Shown one piece after another: positions 1 through 10,614 of a stretch of 60,921 nt of DNA. Under the pieces are notes generated by a model. It had not been told where the DNA came from. It searched no databases and was given only the letters and a program-made list of their open reading frames with translations. The position numbers were made by a program, and so were the translations under genes. Source of the stretch: Pilasporangium apinafurcum (Eukaryota; Oomycota; Peronosporomycetes; Pythiales; Pythiaceae); contig BCKE01000008.1 in assembly GCA_001600495.1 (NCBI GenBank), positions 412,327 through 473,247 of the forward strand. The letters run 5' to 3'. Numbering within the stretch: position 1 is the stretch's first letter; every line of letters starts with the position of its first letter.

Positions 1-1383
1 CAGCGATCAATTCACTCATCAGCATAAACCATTCACGATGCACACCACCAGCATCTACACCATTTTCTTCAAGAAAGTTGATACGCATGACCGAGAGAAT
101 ATGATTGGCAGGAATCACACTCAGAGATTCCATTGAGTCATGGAACAAACTTTTGCGTGTGAGATTGAGCTTGAGCACTGCTCGTTCCGGGGGTATCAGC
201 ACCGACACAGAAGACGCCACAAAATGCGCATACTTTGACGGGAAATCCTGTTGCAAGAGATGAATGATTTCTTTGCGCTGCAAATACGTGTCTACGGATG
301 CCCCGAGAGGGAGTTTGCTTGCATCAGCATCCGCATAATCCACCAATAGCAAAGATGAGGTTGAGATCTCCTTCTCCAAGAGCTCCATTCGCTCACCCAA
401 TGTCAGTGATTTGGACGTTTTGGTCGGAGATGGTTCTTCATCAGTCTCGGTTCCTGAATCTGCTTTGACTGGAGATGAAGCTGCACTGTTTGCAGCATCT
501 GTCGGTTGATCACCTTGATCATCCACCACAACTTCCAGTTTTTCTCCATCTCTCTTTTCCTGCTGGTTGTCTTTTGTTTCCAGCTCTTGAGAATCAAAAA
601 TTACTGCATATCCTGAAAAACGGAAGTCTTTGTCGTGGTTGCTATCGCGAATCCACGACATCAACGCATTCTGTCCCTCTCCATCCAACATTCGCACCCA
701 CTCCCTGCGTTTACTGCACCATGTACAGAACAAAGCGTTAGCAACTACTTACTTCTTCTTTCTCGATCATAATTGTTCACAAGTTTTTGCTTACCGTGTA
801 CGCTGTATTCGCGATGTCGGTTCGCGTTTATGTGTGCTTTTGTGAGTGATAATCTCCACCGAAATTGGCTGTTTCCTTACATCCTTCTTCTTGGTTTTTG
901 TGCTTCCTTTGATGGCTTCTGGATTGCCAATAGGTTCGCCACAGACGTTACAGAACATGGATCTCTTAAAGTTGTCAAAGCTGCATATCGGACACTTATT
1001 TGCACCTTGCTCTGCGTCACTATGTCAATAGACACACACACATGTATGTAAATAATCAGTCATTCCCGCATATTCGCATACACAATGCGTACCGCAATGC
1101 TGCGTCCAGTCGATGTTCTCGTGAGCTATAAGTATGATATACCAGCAGACATTCATGAGTTATAGATTTGTTAAGTGAGTGTTTCATCGAGCGAAAATGC
1201 GTACAGCAGTGGTGCGTGGAGTTGGACGTCATGTTGCCGGCGGAGGAAATTTTTGCGCAGAAAGTAAACTGGAACGCAAACTATCAAGACCATCACGATG
1301 AAGGAGATTATGGGCACCGCAAGGCTCGTCATGGTCAATAGAGAGGCGTCACTCAGTTTCTTTAGCTTTTCTTCCAATCGCAA
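1..1383 (-). CDS. Membrane-anchored RanBP2-zinc-finger HECT E3 ubiquitin ligase, copy 1 (3' end cut by window)
   Basis: Four exons can be read on the minus strand: 1205-1383, 1093-1125, 795-1019 and 713 down to the window edge. Exon 1 starts at ATG 1383 and encodes a single hydrophobic segment (IISFIVMVLIVCVPVYFL) followed by basic residues, so the rest is probably cytosolic. Exon 2 is a 33-nt micro-exon encoding EHRLDAALR. Exon 3 carries a C-x2-C-x10-C-x2-C zinc finger (CPIC...CNVC) of RanBP2 type. Exon 4 encodes the start of a HECT domain up to GGVHREWFMLMSELI, where the window ends, so the catalytic cysteine is not visible. HECT enzymes form a ubiquitin thioester and pass it to substrates; a membrane substrate is an inference from the anchor. 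It is the first of three same-strand paralogues. The first 55 bases match copies 2 and 3. Confidence 0.8.
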
Positions 1384-2320
1384 AATAATAAAATGCTGCG
1401 CTGTGTGACTGATGTGAAGTGGTAAGTCTGTTCTTCAGCCACATACGTGTGTGCAAATGGAGATGAGCCTAACTAGGTACATCCGCATATCTCTCCACAA
1501 AACTATTTCCCGTGGAAATTAATTCACATTTCTTGGGTCTAGAAAACCAATGTCCGCCTTCCGCAGAAGTGGCTGTTGCTTTACTTGCGCGATTACATAG
1601 CCGCTACCTCGAAATAAAAAACTCCATTTGATGTGTTATAGAGCGATAGTAGCAGTGTATCTACATCTGATAGGTTATTCGACCATTAAATCGAAAGATC
1701 GATGCAGAATGATAGTGGATCTCACCGGAAATGAATACTAGATGCAGAAATGAGGGAAGGAATCCGCTGTTTCGCGAATCGTGAATCCTGGGTACCCATT
1801 ATATCGGTTTACGATCGATGTGGGACCTCCATGGTCTAATGGGTTGAGGTATTTGGTGTTTGCGTCGGCTTCCACAAAGAAAACGCAGGTAGGTGGAGTC
1901 AGCACAGCCCTGTGCCAAGTTTTATGTGGAAAAGAATGTTGGGTGGTCACCGCATCCAAAATTTCTATATGATACATAATTCTCTATAGGAGATATTTGT
2001 ATGTGTGTAGCAGGTGCACCCATTTGTTACGATGTCTAGATGTGTATGTTGACGATTGAGAGATTTTCCAACCCCACACAATTAATGCTATCCGTGCTCC
2101 CATTCCCACTTGGGATGCAATCGTCTCGCTGCTAACATCGATTTATACTTAATGCCAAATGGATCATGAAGATGTGGTCTTGTGAGTGATCTTTTGTCCG
2201 CTTCTTTTACCTCGCTCTCAGGCTTCGATTTACATGAGCAGCCCGCATCGTCTTTATTCTGTTATTCTTGTCATAAACTATGCCTTTTTGAATAAATATC
2301 GACTACCACAAAGTCTTTCT
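1384..2320. other. Intergenic, no recognised gene
   Basis: This spacer separates HECT copies 1 and 2. A 79-codon open frame on the minus strand (1738-1977) has no start context, no intron partner and no family I can name. It may be gene debris. Confidence 0.5.
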
Positions 2321-4719
2321 TTAGACAATTGTAAAACCATAGAGCTCGGTATCGAGTGTGGCGTACAGAATAACTTTCAAATTTTTTCGACTCACACATA
2401 ATGGTAACTCCAATCGATTGAAGCAAGCATGGCTTTGAATGTAGTTGCCATTGCGGACGCCACTAAGTGTAAACGGACAGAGCCGACCATCATAACTCGT
2501 CAGTGCACCGAAACCAGCAAGCGGAACACGTGAAGAACCAGTTGAAAACTGCAACAATCGACGACGATACTCATTCGGCATCTCACGAACCAACTCCCAG
2601 AACCAGATCATCGCGCGATGATCATGAAGATCTTCAGTATACTTTGTATTTCGTTCCCAATCATCCACATCAATCTCATCTGAACCACACAACAAATAAT
2701 CAAACTCTTCTGGATCGAAGATCATTAGTAGTTCAGCTGGAACTACTTCATACAATCCCTTCAACAGTGCATGCAACTGCTGTGAGACACTGTAGAAGAG
2801 TGTGTACTTCATCTTGCACTGGGAATACTCAAACTTATTGTCATCCGTCACCGAAATATGTCGACCACCAGGAATGAGATCCACTGTCACCACTTCTTTC
2901 CCAACAATCTCAGTGACACTAAAGTCCAGTGCTAATGATTCCACATCATCATTCTCTAAAATCCAGATCATACTCTTGTATGCTTCAGGATCAAAGTATT
3001 CCATGTCGCCAAGACTGATAGGTAGACCAAGAATGATCTTAATCAATGGATATGCCAGATGGAAACCTAATGGATATCCTTCTAAGAGAGCTCTTCCNAT
3101 CAGTCGACCCACAGCAAAGTAATACATGAGATGATGGTCTCCAATATCATGGTTGGAGTTTGGGTTGAGGAAGAATGTTTGTTCTTCTTTGTTGATGCAT
3201 TGGAATAATCCATTTGATGGATCAGCGATCAATTCACTCATCAGCATAAACCATTCACGATGCACACCACCAGCATCGACGCTGACTTCGTCAAGAAAGT
3301 TGATTCGTATAGCCGAGCAGATGTGTTTGATTGGAATTATGCTTAATGACTCCATTGACTCATAGTAGAGATTGTCACGACTGATGTTCAGCTTGAGCAT
3401 TTCCTGTTCGGAGGGAATTAACACCTTCACGGATTCCGCAACGAAGTGCGCATACTTTGAAGGAAAATCCTTTTGCGTCCACTGAAGGATCTCATTCAGT
3501 TGCACTTGATGATCAGCAGGCGGGTCTAATGGGAGTCTACCAGCATCTACAGGAAATGGATTCAAAAGCTCCACCTTCGCGGTGAGTATTTCCGAGTCTA
3601 ACATCTCCATCCGTTGAGGGATTGTCAGCGATTTTGACGCAATATTTGCCAGGTCATCTTCCTGATGATGCTCAGATTGGAGAGTAGTACCGTTATCGCC
3701 TACCACTGACGTTTCAACGTCTGAAGATTCGCCACTGTCCACTACAACCTCCACTGGTTCATCGTCCGCGTCCCCCCGATTCTCCTTCTCATTGACTGTT
3801 GTCTCCACACCAGTAGGACATAGCTGAAAGTGAACTGCATAGCCAGGAAAGCGCTGGTCGACACTATTTTCGCCATCTCGAGTCCAAACCATCACAAAAT
3901 TGCCATCCTCTTTGTGTAACGTCCGTACCCACTCCTTGCGTTTTCTAGTAAAAAAAAGTAAGCCTTTGTCATGTTACGAAACTTCCAGTGATGAAAAGTG
4001 TGACATACTACCTGATACGTTGCATGCGCTGTGTGAGGTTTCTCATTCGTTTATCCGAGCAAGTGATGATTTCAACAAAAGACGACGTTCGTTTAGTTTT
4101 GTCATCATTCGATTTTATCTTCATGTCAAGTTCTTTTCTTTTTGCTGGCTCGTGGATAGGCCCCCCACATACGTTGCAGAAAAGAAAGCGCTTAAAGTTT
4201 TCGAAGCCACACATAGAACACTTGCTTGCGCCTTCTTCTGCATCTCTACGCATAAGTATATGATACAGTGAGGAAATATGGCATTAGGTAAAGCAACACT
4301 TGACATCAAAATCTCGCACCTCAGTGCTGCATCCAGTCGATGTCCAGTGGAGCTATTCAAAAACAAAATAGCATCGATCCAGTGAGTGAGATCACAATCA
4401 ATAGCAATGAGAAAAGTATATTTCCGATAAGAAAACGTGTCTTCTCATCACTAGTACGATCGGAGACGTACTCGGACAAAAGTGGTGTGTACAATTCCAA
4501 CTCGCGTCGCTGCTTGCGGCGAGTTCGTCGCGCACAATAGGTCGAGACGATCAACATAATCGCCATGGCGGAAAAGAATACGATGAGGCCTGTGGACGTC
4601 TCTCGCATCGCTGAAGTGGGTTTTGCTGCTTTGTCTGTCTTCCCTTCTTCTGATGTGACGTTTCCGCAATTGGTCCTTGATGGATGTGTGCGCAGTCTTC
4701 CACGATCATTCCTCGTCAC
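2321..4719 (-). CDS. Membrane-anchored RanBP2-zinc-finger HECT E3 ubiquitin ligase, copy 2
   Basis: Exons 4472-4719, 4320-4352, 4012-4245 and 2321-3944 join in frame to a 712-residue protein. A hydrophobic segment (LIVFFSAMAIMLIVSTYCA, about residues 44-62) is followed by a basic stretch and a conserved ELELYTPLL motif. Next come the micro-exon motif HRLDAALR, a zinc finger (CSMC...CNVC) and an acidic linker. The rest is a full HECT domain ending in SHACFNRLELP, in which the catalytic Cys codon is 2423-2425. The start ATG 4719 is the most upstream; ATG 4608 would still include the anchor. The N-terminal 200 residues differ strongly from copies 1 and 3 while the HECT core is identical to copy 3. 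One N at 3098 leaves one residue undefined. Likely a membrane-tethered E3 ligase; the substrate is unknown. Confidence 0.85.
2475..3277. repeat. HECT core block shared with 6052-6854
   Basis: About 803 bp read as identical to 6052-6854 at a constant offset of 3577, including the ambiguous base at 3098/6675. Both strands translate identically over the block. Identity ends sharply at both sides, where the paralogues are clearly diverged. Confidence 0.85.
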
Positions 4720-5891
4720 AAATATTCATCGAAGTGACCAGCATACAAAACTGAAGTGAAAAAAGCAGCTTCAACCTCAATGGATGGGTAAAACAGAAGA
4801 AAAATGGCGCCAGATAGGATTTCTGATTGGGTAAAATATCCCTACCCCTTTTATTTTATTCCAATATATACCTATATAATATTTTTTTTTATTCGTTTTT
4901 CCACCCACTAGAATGCGCAAAGCCACAGTAGTACCAACTGCTTCTGACAACTGCAGATCCTCTGGGCTCTGCATCAGCATTACGCGTAGAAGCTGATGAT
5001 GGTGCGCGCTGGGCGATAGGACAGTGTGATTGAGGCTTTTAAACTTGGTGGAAAGTCGTCAGGATATACCAATGCTACAAAGGAAAAAAAAATTGCATTT
5101 CCCCACATTCATGCACTGAAGCATATGATGACCGTCGCTCTGCTAAACTTTTGTGTGTCTTTGTCGTACAGTGTACAGCAAACGTGCGCTGATATGAGAG
5201 CATCACTCTGGAAATATTCTGGTCACTTGAATTCTCTAAGTGGGTTGAGGAAGGTATCCATTCCCCCTTGATGGGCCAAAGTGATGATTGCTGCCTCTGC
5301 CGTTGACAAACAGTGGCTACTGCAACTTATGATGATGACATAGAGCAAAAAGAAGCTGACTTCAGATCGCTTTAAACTCGAGAAAGAGAGAGTGGGCGTA
5401 AGCATCGGTCCTTGTTATCGGTAGCTCCACACCAGAATACAAAACCCAAAACATGGACGCAAATGAAGTTGATGGCATGGCAGGACAGGCGATTGAGCAA
5501 GAGATGGGCATATCAGTTAGCTTTTTGGCAGGTTGATTAAGAGGCGCGTAATCCTAACAGAGCATAATGATTGCTTCAGGATTTCAAGTAGATTATACTC
5601 GTTTCTCATAATCGTTTATGCACTTGCAACTAACCATTTACATAGGATGCAGTGATCTCATGAGTTTATGCATAAAGCATAAGCATGTGCTGATGCATAA
5701 TCTCGTGAGCAGCATGTGAATAATTTCCATTTGGAGAGCTACAGAGGTTTAGTACGCTCACAGTATCAATATGCAATACCACCAGTACAAGGCTTACGCT
5801 TTCAGTCGCTCTCAGATAAACTTTTTACAAGAATTCGCTTTTACTTTCATGCATACGCATATCACTCAAATCGAGGAGTTTTTGTTTGTGC
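4720..5891. other. Intergenic, AT-rich, no recognised gene
   Basis: Spacer between HECT copies 2 and 3. It has T-rich runs near 4850-4905 and several TGCATAA-type words near 5610-5710 and 5850. No supported coding region was seen on either strand. Confidence 0.5.
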
Positions 5892-8126
5892 TCACGCAGT
5901 CGTAAAACCATACAACTCAGTCTCTAGTATTGCATATAACACCGCCTTCAGCTCATCGCGAACCACATGTCGCGGTAGATCCAATCGATTGAAGCAAGCG
6001 TGACTGTGGATGAAACCATCGTCCACCAGTTTCACACCTTTTAGCGTGAAAGGACAGAGCCGACCATCATAACTCGTCAGTGCACCGAAACCAGCAAGCG
6101 GAACACGTGAAGAACCAGTTGAAAACTGCAACAATCGACGACGATACTCATTCGGCATCTCACGAACCAACTCCCAGAACCAGATCATCGCGCGATGATC
6201 ATGAAGATCTTCAGTATACTTTGTATTTCGTTCCCAATCATCCACATCAATCTCATCTGAACCACACAACAAATAATCAAACTCTTCTGGATCGAAGATC
6301 ATTAGTAGTTCAGCTGGAACTACTTCATACAATCCCTTCAACAGTGCATGCAACTGCTGTGAGACACTGTAGAAGAGTGTGTACTTCATCTTGCACTGGG
6401 AATACTCAAACTTATTGTCATCCGTCACCGAAATATGTCGACCACCAGGAATGAGATCCACTGTCACCACTTCTTTCCCAACAATCTCAGTGACACTAAA
6501 GTCCAGTGCTAATGATTCCACATCATCATTCTCTAAAATCCAGATCATACTCTTGTATGCTTCAGGATCAAAGTATTCCATGTCGCCAAGACTGATAGGT
6601 AGACCAAGAATGATCTTAATCAATGGATATGCCAGATGGAAACCTAATGGATATCCTTCTAAGAGAGCTCTTCCNATCAGTCGACCCACAGCAAAGTAAT
6701 ACATGAGATGATGGTCTCCAATATCATGGTTGGAGTTTGGGTTGAGGAAGAATGTTTGTTCTTCTTTGTTGATGCATTGGAATAATCCATTTGATGGATC
6801 AGCGATCAATTCACTCATCAGCATAAACCATTCACGATGCACACCACCAGCATCTACACCATTTTCTTCAAGAAAGTTGATACGCATGACCGAGCGAATG
6901 TGGCGCGCTGGTATGATACTGAGTGACTCAAGGGAATCTTGAAAGATTTGATCGCGATACAAGTTAAGTTTGATGAGTTGTCGTTCTCCTGGAACGAGAA
7001 CTCTCGTCGATGCTGCAATAAAATAGGCATACTTGGATGGAAACTTCTGCTGCGTCAGATAAGCAATCTCTTTACTCTGGATGAGCGTATCAACCAGAGG
7101 ACCAAGAGGGAGATTGTTTGCATCGGCGTCGGAAAAATGGACAAGTTGGAGCGATGTTACTTGGATTTCATTCTCAAGCAACCTCATCCTCTGGGAGACC
7201 GTCAGTGATTTTGATTTGCTTTGTTGCGCAGAGTCTTGTTCTTGCATAGTGCTTTCAGATTCTTCGGTTGACGCCGGCGGAGTAGGCAAGTTGACTGCAT
7301 GTTCAACATCAACCATTATTTCCACGTGCCGTGGTTGTCCACATGTCTCCGCGAGGCTCGATCGAAACTCCACAGCGTAGCCAGGAAAGCGTTGAGTTGC
7401 GCTATCGTTGCTGGGAGCACGATACCAAACCAATGTGGCATTCTCGTCATCTCCATCTAGTTGCCTGATCCATTCCTTGCGCTTTCTATTCCAAATCGAA
7501 CACAACCACACAAATCAGTGATCAAATTCTTCTCTGTTGTGATGTAGAGTATCGCTCATTACCTGGCGCGTTGCATTCGCCGGGCCAGCGGGCGCGTTTG
7601 TGATCTTTCGGGACGCATTACAGCCTTCACACCAAATACCGATTTGCTCATGTTGATTTTCTTTTTTTTACTCTTGGATCTCTTTTCGGTATCTTGAACT
7701 CTGTCGATAGATTCACCACAGATATTGCAGAAGACGAAGCGATTGAAGTTGTCAAACCCACACATTGCACACGTGTTGGCGCCTTCCTCTGCGTCTCTAT
7801 CGCATAAATAGCTCAGTAAGGTAAGAAGTGTATAAAGTCAATGACAACCACATCGAGTCTACCTCAGTGCAACATCTAGTCGATGTTCCGTCGACCTACT
7901 CCAAATCACCATGGGCGAAAAGAAACAAAGTCAAGCTCATTCGCCATATATAAAATAAAACCAGCGAAATTCTATAGAAATAAACGTACTCAGGCAGGAG
8001 TGGCGCATGCAATGCCACCTCGCGCTGCCGCCGAAGGTAAGATCTCCGCATAAGTAACACTGGAATGGCGACGAGCACGTTAACCGCGATGCCTATCAGA
8101 ACCAGCAATGCCGTCTCCGGGATCAT
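5892..8126 (-). CDS. Membrane-anchored RanBP2-zinc-finger HECT E3 ubiquitin ligase, copy 3
   Basis: Exons 7990-8126, 7863-7895, 7563-7796 and 5892-7485 join in frame to 665 residues. The protein begins almost directly with the hydrophobic segment (ALLVLIGIAVNVLVAIPVLL), so it has a signal-anchor layout, followed by RRSYLRRQREVALHAPLL. Exon 2 (33 nt) and exon 3 (234 nt) have exactly the same lengths as in copy 2, showing a common origin. Exon 3 has the zinc finger CAMC...CNIC and a lysine-rich stretch. The HECT domain ends in HSHACFNRLDLP with the catalytic Cys codon at 5994-5996. An N lies at 6675, the same aligned position as the N in copy 2. Intact and probably functional. Confidence 0.85.
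6052..6854. repeat. HECT core block shared with 2475-3277
   Basis: Partner of the block at 2475-3277. Immediately beyond its right end copy 3 continues to match copy 1 (bases 1 to about 105) rather than copy 2, so the array has a mosaic pattern of similarity. Confidence 0.85.
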
Positions 8127-9296
8127 GCCGAGGGTACTGTACTATTGCTAACGTGTGGCTTTCCTAAGCGAATTCTCAGTGCGTGTGCTCGATTCTTCTC
8201 CATGTTGGTGAGAGGGAAGAAGGAGCGAAGTTGCTTGCCCATCAACCTGGATAAGCTAGCGATTAAAAGAGAACCCATCCTCACCACAAAAGTATCCATC
8301 ATGCACCATAATCAACCGATATCATCGATTGTTCTTGATTGTCAGAAGAATTGGCACAGAAGAGAGATCTGATAATTGTGCACCAGTTGTTGGGGTTCTG
8401 AATTCCATGTGCATGGAATTGCTTGTCAATGAGGAAGGTGGGATGGCACAACCGCCAAAAAGCCAACTATCACTTCCTCTACTATGGAATAAGAAGTCAG
8501 GAAGAGAGATTACCATGTGAAAGTGGTCTTCACCTGCACATGTGACCTCTTCAATGACTCGCTCTCCATAATAGTAAGATCCTACTTGCTGTCTTATACC
8601 AAATGAATTCTTCTGTATGATACCAGTATATCTCAACGGCAGTGTCGACCCATTCAACCATGATGAGAAAACCATGCGGATATACCGCAGGGCCATAGAG
8701 GCAAGGCGCATGATAATGTACGTTCATATATTTGATTGTTCCATCATTGGTGCTAAAGAATCCATATCCCAATTTTGCGTCAGGTACAACTTCAAGCTGC
8801 TGTATCCGACATAATGCGGACAATGCAATGCGAAAAATGTATCCACAATAGTTGGTTGGTTTTCATGAAATGGCTACACTAACTCTGTATGTCCTGTAAT
8901 CCTGTAGAAACGACATCTAAAGAACTAGACCACACAACCATTGTAGTGATAGTAAGAATCTGTGCTGACTTCGATTGACAACAACAGTGGCAATCAATTA
9001 GGTACATCCACTATAACGTGGCTGTGATGGAAAAATCCAACTCCGAGGACTCGTCTACTGTGTGCAAATTCATGTCAACCACCATTACCACCATACCAAT
9101 CACACCATCTTAAACGTGCTCGCGTCTCTAGAAGTTCAAGAAGCAAGCATATTTTGTGTCGACTTCGTCCATTTCAGGTGCTATTTGTGAACAGTCCAAG
9201 ATACTAGCATTTGGCCTTTCTTCCCCTACCCAAATCTGAGTGTGGCACTAGAGGATACACTGATGTATCTCTTCCTCCCTTTTGTAGCGTTTGCGT
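8127..9296. other. Intergenic with degenerate open frames
   Basis: Minus-strand frames at 8322-8823 read as aromatic, protein-like sequence (for example VYPHGFLIMVEWVDTAVEIYWYH and, in another frame, SYYYGERVIEEVTCAGEDHF) but are split between frames with no usable splice sites. This suggests a decayed gene whose family I do not recognise. Confidence 0.35.
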
Positions 9297-9490
9297 CTCG
9301 TATCGTCGTCAGTTCCCACTGTTCACAACTAGCTCTTCACGTGTTCTGCTAGATGATCTCAGTGAATTGATGAGTTATGATGGTCGGCTTTATCCTTTCA
9401 CGCTAAAAGGTGTGAAGCTGGTGGACGATAGTTTCATCACAAGAACGATGCTTGAGCATGGACAAGCGCGTTCCATGTTAGCAGTAGGTC
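9297..9490 (+). pseudogene. Inverted fragment of the HECT C-terminus
   Basis: On the plus strand, opposite to the array, the frame reads YRRQF...SSRVLL...LMSYDGRLYPFTLKGVKLVDDSF. This aligns with the last 70 or so residues of HECT copies 1-3 (YRRRL...SSRVPL...TSYDGRLCPFTLKGVKLVDDGF). The alignment breaks at the position of the catalytic cysteine, where SHACF is replaced by unrelated residues, so the active site is lost. There is no matching upstream HECT sequence. It is a duplicated, inverted and truncated copy. Confidence 0.75.
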
Positions 9491-10614
9491 GTGGTGCTAG
9501 TAGCAGTTGACTTAAAAGGCGTGGGGAGCGAAGACATAGTCAACAAAGCTATTGGAGTCACCATCACCGTCATCGTCGTCGTCATTGAAGTAGCCAATGC
9601 GAAAAACGATACACCTTCACAGATCTTAACAGTGTAGTCGACTAAATCGTCGAGCACACTGGTGCTATCATCCAATGGAGTGGTAAACTCAGTCAGGTCC
9701 ATCGCTTCCACGTTCGTCAGCAGTCTTATAGGCAGATGATATGCACATGACCAACACTTGTATCTTTATGGACTTGACACCGGACGTGAAGTCGTAGCCA
9801 GAATCTATGCCACACTGGCCAATATTTAGATCCGCGAGCAACTCCGTTAGCACCATCGTGGAGCACATAACTGGGTAGACAGAATTCGTAAACACTGCAG
9901 CGATGCAGCATCCATCCCAAAAGACTGATATAATACAGTAGTCCTTTAAAGATCAGTCGCAAAGACTGTAAGGATGTAAAAGAAAGAAGGACGAGGAAAA
10001 GAAAACATTACAATTCCTTCATTGTTTCCTTTAAACAAGAATGACTTTGACGTTTACTCGCTGAAGATGGCCAAGTCCACCAGCGCAGTCCATCCTGATA
10101 AAAAGAAACAGTCGTTGTCATACAGTGCATGTCCACGACCAAGTATTCTCGCTAACATATCAAGCGGCTATTCTCCATACCAACCTGTTCAGAACGTGGT
10201 GGAGTGTTGCTGCTCGTCTCAGCGCTTTCGTAGTATATTCACAGATGGCATGACGTTCAGAGCTATGGTGAAGGGTGTAGAGTGAAGCTACGTCATCAAC
10301 AGACCTCCAGGACATCAGTAGTATGCAGGTTTTTCACCCTGCCACATGACAGGAAATGAACATGTCTAGGTAACTTGCCTGTGAATGAAGGTCTTCGATC
10401 TTTTGGGAGGTTTCTACTGGCCGGACAGCATCTGTGCTTCATTTCAATATTTGTTGCAGCTTCTGTTTAATTACATTTATCAACCGCTAAACACTCAATT
10501 CAACAAATACAACCATTCTGAAATAGCCATATCACCGAGACCACGAAACTGCAGCCAAGGTTCATGCCACTAGTACAGGGGAAAATTCATCAATGTCCTT
10601 GATAAGTGAAGAGT
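9491..10614. other. Intergenic, no recognised gene
   Basis: Only short, overlapping frames without family signatures are present on either strand between the HECT fragment and the HTH protein. Confidence 0.5.

Noticed and set aside
1738-1977. 79-codon minus-strand frame with PHKTWHRAVLTPPTCVFFVEAD
   Set aside because: It faintly recalls a cupin strand pattern, but it is short, isolated and lacks splice partners, so no call was made.
2503-3365. Open frames on the plus strand inside HECT copies 2 and 3
   Set aside because: They lie antisense to the conserved HECT coding exon and repeat exactly in both copies because the DNA is identical, not because they are selected as genes.
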